From positions 1 through 33,917 of the forward strand of contig JAIMKT010000043.1 of the NCBI GenBank assembly GCA_020692245.1: a stretch of DNA of 33,917 bases, read 5' to 3'. Shown one piece after another: positions 30,691-33,917 of the stretch (the stretch's first letter is position 1; every line of letters begins with the position of its first letter). The translations under genes were made by a program, and so were the position numbers. This DNA is from Microcoleus sp. GA_180221_E-2-1-MAG-45_12 (GTDB lineage Bacteria > Cyanobacteriota > Cyanobacteriia > Cyanobacteriales > JAAUUE01). The notes beneath the pieces are model-generated. The model was not told the DNA's origin. It did no database searches and saw nothing but the letters and a program-made list of their open reading frames with translations.

Positions 30691-31268
30691 GGGCTAACTA
30701 ACTCTCCAGAGCCGGGGTTTTGCAGCTTTTCTTGATCCCGCTTGCGTTTTTTGGCATAGAGTTGAATCGTCACCACCATTAACACCACCGAAGCAATCAC
30801 GGCTACCGTGGCTAGATCTGTGGGCAGACCATCTTTAAAAATTGCCAAGAGAACTATCACCAAAAGCAACAGAGTCGGAGCCTCGTTCAAAGCCCGGAGT
30901 TTCTGGCTAGTCCACTGACAACGATTTTCTGCCAACTGCTTCATCAATCTGCCACAGTAAAAATGATAGCCAATTAGCACCGCCACAAAGCCCAACTTGA
31001 CATGGAGCCAGCCCTGCTTTAAGACCTCCGGTTCCGTCCAGAGAATCCCCAGAGCCATAGCGATCGTGACGATCATCCCCGGCATCGTAATGATATGGTA
31101 CAGGCGCTTTTCCATAATCCCATACTGCTGCTTGAGAATCCCCTGGGCGGGTTCCGGCTGGGCTGTGGCTTCCACATGGTAGATAAATAAGCGCACTAGG
31201 TAAAACAATCCGGCAAACCAAACAACGAAACCAATGATATGAAACGATTTAAACCATAAATAAGCCAT
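30687..31268 (-). CDS. hemJ: Protoporphyrinogen IX oxidase HemJ
   Basis: A 193-residue membrane protein with four main hydrophobic segments, the HemJ class of protoporphyrinogen oxidase used by most cyanobacteria in place of HemG/HemY. Motifs: FKSFHIIGFVVWFAGLFYLVRLFIYH with His10, the predicted heme ligand; EKRLYHIITMPGM; GWLHVKLGFV; and LRALNEAPTLLLL. It oxidises protoporphyrinogen IX to protoporphyrin IX for heme and chlorophyll. GAAGG lies 12 bases before the ATG. Its 3' end overlaps the convergent Uma2-like gene, so transcription of each could interfere with the other. Confidence 0.94.
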   Translation of the reverse strand: MAYLWFKSFHIIGFVVWFAGLFYLVRLFIYHVEATAQPEPAQGILKQQYGIMEKRLYHIITMPGMIVTIAMALGILWTEPEVLKQGWLHVKLGFVAVLIGYHFYCGRLMKQLAENRCQWTSQKLRALNEAPTLLLLVIVLLAIFKDGLPTDLATVAVIASVVLMVVTIQLYAKKRKRDQEKLQNPGSGELVSP

Positions 31269-31341
31269 AGATTTTTACTACCTTCTCATATTGCTATCAA
31301 CTAAAAATTTATGATCTCTATTTTCCATGGAATGGGGTCTC

Positions 31342-31566
31342 TTAGGTTGCTTGGTGTTGAAATAAACTTTCTAGATAAACTTTGGCACAAGCCCGATAGT
31401 TACTAGCTCCTGCGGGTTTTTCCACCGTGTTTTGTAACAAAAATAAAGATAAAGCCGCCGCAAATACCCGGTCTTGATCCCAGCTAGGATGGCTTTCGAG
31501 ATAGCCTTTGAGGGAGCTATGTAGTTCTTCAGGGATTTCCGCCAAAATGCTAATTGTAGGAGTCAT
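31342..31566 (-). CDS. DUF2811 family protein
   Basis: A 74-residue soluble protein matching the cyanobacterial DUF2811 pattern: SILAEIPEELHSSLKGYLESHPSWDQDRVFAAALSLFLLQN and a C-terminal ACAKVYLESLFQ. The first part reads like a short strand plus two helices, similar to small ribbon-helix-helix-type proteins, but DNA binding is not established. It is upstream of hemJ on the same strand with a 73-base gap. Function unknown. Confidence 0.85.
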   Translation of the reverse strand: MTPTISILAEIPEELHSSLKGYLESHPSWDQDRVFAAALSLFLLQNTVEKPAGASNYRACAKVYLESLFQHQAT

Positions 31567-32046
31567 ATAGTTTTCTGTAGAGACAAATGATAAGGATTAA
31601 TGCTTGTTTGTAGATGACCATTTTCAGTCAAGACTCAAAAATTAGCAACCTGTTATGAGAGACTCCGGGCTAGATAGTACCCGCCCAACGGAAACATCTG
31701 CAACGAAAGAATAAGGGTTTCACTACATTTGTTGTTATATAAGTTTACAAAATTCTCAGATATTGCTGCCTCTCCTTGAGAAACTGGGGTTATCCCCAAA
31801 TTGGGCTTAACAACCGATGCGGAGGGAAAATGGCTGGGGAAAACCTGTGGAAAGCTAGGGAAAAACTTCCCGATCTCTGGGGAAACTGTGGGGAATGACT
31901 GGGGGATAACTAGGGAGGAAAATAAGAATTGCAAACAGGATAGATTTTTCTCTCTATCTTCAAGCAGTAGTTATAGATAAATTTAATTTTGTTGGTTCTA
32001 AGCCTTGGCAAATCTAAGTTTTGGGAATTTGGCTAGTTTTTCAAAA
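31567..32046. other. 480-base intergenic region with DnaA-box-like array
   Basis: The right part carries the phased nonamer array at 31790-31920. The left part (31600-31770) is AT-rich. A 93-codon minus frame across the region (31653-31934) only translates the repeats and is not called. No other feature is seen. Confidence 0.55.
31790..31920 (-). repeat. Helically phased DnaA-box-like nonamers
   Basis: TTATCCCCA at 31790-31798 on the plus strand is followed by purine-rich units whose minus-strand forms are TTTTCCCCA (31835-31843), CTTTCCACA (31846-31854), TTTTCCCTA (31856-31864), GTTTCCCCA (31878-31886), TTCCCCACA (31887-31895) and TTATCCCCCA (31900-31909). Most match TTATCCACA or TTTTCCACA at seven or eight of nine positions, spaced near 10-11 bases or multiples. 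TGGGG-TTAT-CCCCA (31785-31798) is a perfect small hairpin. Confidence 0.5.
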
Positions 32047-32931
32047 TCAGGAGCGTTTAACTTGGGCTGTCCGACTCACCGCAACGCAGGTAATCACGAT
32101 CGCGGCACAAACAAACATCAAGGGAGTAATGTTTTCTCCAAGGAATAATCCCGAAAAGAATAGGGTAAGAAATGGTTGTACAAGTTGGAGTTGCCCAATT
32201 TTGGCGATCCCGCCCAGATTCATTCCGTGATACCAAGCAAAAAAACATAAAAACTGCGGAAATAGACTCCCGTAGGCAAAAGCTGCCCAACTCAACGGCG
32301 AAGCCTGTAGCCCCTGCTGCACGATCGATAAACCCACAGGAATCACAGTGATAGGAGCGACAATTACCAACGCCCAACAAATTACTTGCCAACTCCCTAG
32401 ATGGGCTGCTAGTTTTGCCCCCTCAACGTAGCCGATCGCCGCCGACACCACCGCCCCAATTAAAGCTAAATCGGCAATTTGCAGAGTTCCTGAACCAGAA
32501 ATAGCCATAAACAGGAGAATTGTTCCCGTCCCCGTTAAGCTTGCTATCCAGAATTTGCGGGAAGGACGCTCTTGCACCCGGAGAGTCGCCACGATCGCTG
32601 TCGCAAGGGGAATTAACCCAATCACAACTCCCCCGTAGGCAGCAGGTAAGCGTTGCATCGCCCAAGCGGAAAGCAGGGGAAAACCTAACACGACCCCAAA
32701 GGCAGCAATGATCAATCCCCGCCAGTAGCGTTGAGGGGGAATGGGCTGTTTAGTCATGATTAGTACGAAAAGAGCCAAAACTGCGGCGACGACCGATCGC
32801 CCCAAACCGACAATGGTCGGATCCATGTCTACTACCGCTATCCGGGCGGCTGGCAAACTCAGACTAAACCCCAACACTGCTAAGGAGCCGTAGCCAAGAC
32901 CAAGAATTTCGGCATTAGGGGATTTCTGCAC
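32047..32931 (-). CDS. EamA/DMT family transporter
   Basis: A 294-residue protein with about ten membrane helices in two EamA repeats (about 10-140 and 150-285). Recognisable DMT segments are SLPAARIAV, ...RLPAAYGGVVIGLIPLATAIVATL at the end of the first repeat and IGQLQLVQPFLTLFFSGLFLGENITPLMFVCAAIVI at the end of the second. It would export or exchange a small metabolite; the substrate is unknown. The start is GTG at 32931 because no suitable ATG exists before the first helix. No ribosome site is clear. Confidence 0.9.
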   Translation of the reverse strand: MQKSPNAEILGLGYGSLAVLGFSLSLPAARIAVVDMDPTIVGLGRSVVAAVLALFVLIMTKQPIPPQRYWRGLIIAAFGVVLGFPLLSAWAMQRLPAAYGGVVIGLIPLATAIVATLRVQERPSRKFWIASLTGTGTILLFMAISGSGTLQIADLALIGAVVSAAIGYVEGAKLAAHLGSWQVICWALVIVAPITVIPVGLSIVQQGLQASPLSWAAFAYGSLFPQFLCFFAWYHGMNLGGIAKIGQLQLVQPFLTLFFSGLFLGENITPLMFVCAAIVITCVAVSRTAQVKRS

Positions 32932-32999
32932 TCAGGGACTTTTGGGAGATTTTAGAGGGATTAGAAGATTTCAAGAAGATTTTAGGCAAATTCTCAGGA

Positions 33000-33590
33000 T
33001 TAGTTGTTAGGGGAGAAATCGAGGGGAGAATGAATTTGAGAACCCATTTGCGAGATAACCAAATCGTCCTCAGCCCAGTGTTCATAATCTGCCAAGAGGT
33101 GATGAGATAATCTTTGTTTCATGGTAGCTAACACTCCTTTGAGGAGGCTCTGTCCTGTCACTTCGACCAGAGGCTGGGGAGTTAGAGATAAGGGGAAAGG
33201 AATGGTTACTTTTACTTCTAGCTCGGCACAGCCTTGGAGATGGGTGACACCATTAACCTGCTGGGTGTGGAGTTCGCCCCGGAGATTGAGATGGAACCGT
33301 TGGTCAATATAATCAATGCCGTTAATGTGACAATCGGTAGACCGGAGGAGGAGATGTCCAGAAGCATCCGACCAGACTCGCAGATCTACCACGGGCTGGA
33401 TGGTCAGGGAAAGAAAATTGAGGGGGCGCATTTTGAGGCGATAACGATCGTTCCCTAGGGTGTCAATTTGGCTTTTGTGGGCGATCGCCTTCACCAGACG
33501 CTGGGGTTGACGGAGGTAGTGACGAATAGGGATCGATCGTTCTACCACCGGAAAATCTACTGTGAGGGATGTAAAAAAACGGCTATCCAT
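33000..33590 (-). CDS. DUF1997 family protein
   Basis: A 196-residue soluble protein of the DUF1997 type found in cyanobacteria and plastids: SIPIRHYLRQPQRLVKAIAHKSQIDTLGNDRYRLKMRPLNFLSLTIQPVVDLRVW, then GELHTQ and FPLSLTPQPLVEVTGQSLLKGVLATMKQRLSHHLLADYEHWA. The alternating strand pattern suggests a lipid-binding or START/SRPBCC-like fold, but this is inference. GGGGAAAG lies about 12 bases before the ATG. Function unknown. Confidence 0.85.
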   Translation of the reverse strand: MDSRFFTSLTVDFPVVERSIPIRHYLRQPQRLVKAIAHKSQIDTLGNDRYRLKMRPLNFLSLTIQPVVDLRVWSDASGHLLLRSTDCHINGIDYIDQRFHLNLRGELHTQQVNGVTHLQGCAELEVKVTIPFPLSLTPQPLVEVTGQSLLKGVLATMKQRLSHHLLADYEHWAEDDLVISQMGSQIHSPLDFSPNN

Positions 33591-33917
33591 GAAAATTCTT
33601 TCCCCAAACTTTTTTAACTTCGTATTATCTTTATACTATCTTTAATAATACTTTACAATTCCCCAAAAAAGTATAATGTAGTTAAATTTACTTAGAATCT
33701 AAATAATTTTCATACCTCGGCGGATATCTGTAAGGTAAGTATCTAAGGAGATTAGCGACTAAAGTCGCAACTACAAAAATAAAGTCCACGGCTTGATGGT
33801 TTGACTGAACTTTATTGAATCAGGTGATTGCCTAAATTTCAGGGATGGGGAAGGAGAGGACTTTAATCCATTTAAATAATTCGTAGCAGAAACTACTGTT
33901 TATGGAATAATCAGCCT
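33591..33917. other. 327-base right-edge region, no supported gene
   Basis: AT-rich promoter-like sequence for the DUF1997 gene, then a palindromic repeat at 33755-33768. A minus-strand frame is open from the right edge to TAG at 33832-33834 (28 codons); it may be the end of a gene starting outside but cannot be supported. Confidence 0.5.
33755..33768. repeat. Palindromic element GCGACTAAAGTCGC
   Basis: GCGACT, two bases, AGTCGC, followed by AACTACAAA. From memory, this palindrome plus ACTACAAA tail is a dispersed intergenic element in many cyanobacterial genomes. Confidence 0.6.

Noticed and set aside
31653-31934. A 93-codon minus-strand frame upstream of the DUF2811 gene.
   Set aside because: Its Phe/Pro/Ser-rich middle is just the translation of the TTTTCCC-type nonamer array; no family resemblance.
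33832-33917. A 28-codon minus-strand frame open to the right edge.
   Set aside because: Too short to distinguish from chance; no motif recognised.

Overview
The window is cyanobacterial chromosome. The evidence is the many GCGATCGC/CGATCG (HIP1-type) palindromes and a set of cyanobacterial families: type III glutamine synthetase, the DUF512 radical-SAM protein, DUF2811, DUF1997, a MoeB-rhodanese fusion and HemJ. Short heptameric repeats between genes point to a filamentous or otherwise repeat-rich lineage, but genus cannot be fixed from this stretch. I saw no rRNA, tRNA, CRISPR array, transposase or phage structural gene.

Layout. 1-5140: the 3' end of an EAL-domain gene; a DUF4188 gene divergent from a PadR regulator; glnN and cobA on the minus strand; an unlisted 44-codon gene. 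5270-7820: aroQ translationally coupled to a degenerate ADP-ribosylglycohydrolase-like gene, then a membrane-anchored SGNH hydrolase on the minus strand. 7820-11270: an 869-base intergenic region carrying three sets of phased direct repeats, then a NodU/CmcH-type carbamoyltransferase, an SxtJ-like membrane protein and a 54-residue DUF5989/SxtK-like membrane peptide. This is the most interesting locus: a carbamoylation cassette of the sxtI-sxtJ-sxtK type with no other saxitoxin gene in view, beside a surface SGNH protein. 11350-19000: a DUF697 GTPase, an orphan AT-rich gene with a 33-base tandem duplication, a large zinc-ribbon/PAS/GAF/GGDEF diguanylate cyclase, a HAD hydrolase and a 2TM protein. 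19120-24840: moeB, an MFS transporter, the DUF512 radical-SAM protein and a coupled 638-residue membrane-anchored protein.

24990-28350 is an accessory patch of small genes: two VapBC-type toxin-antitoxin pairs, an RHH protein with a small membrane protein, and a 70-residue orphan, separated by dyad-rich gaps. 28670-33590 returns to housekeeping genes: a cleavage-competent lexA, a TerC-family exporter with a Uma2-like gene, hemJ, a DUF2811 gene, a DMT transporter and a DUF1997 gene. The gap at 31567-32046 holds a helically phased array of DnaA-box-like nonamers.

Themes: c-di-GMP turnover (EAL at the left edge, GGDEF at 14377-17100), tetrapyrrole and cofactor synthesis (cobA, hemJ, moeB), nitrogen assimilation (glnN), and a probable carbamoyl modification system. 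All functional calls rest on motif recognition by eye; no database search was run.
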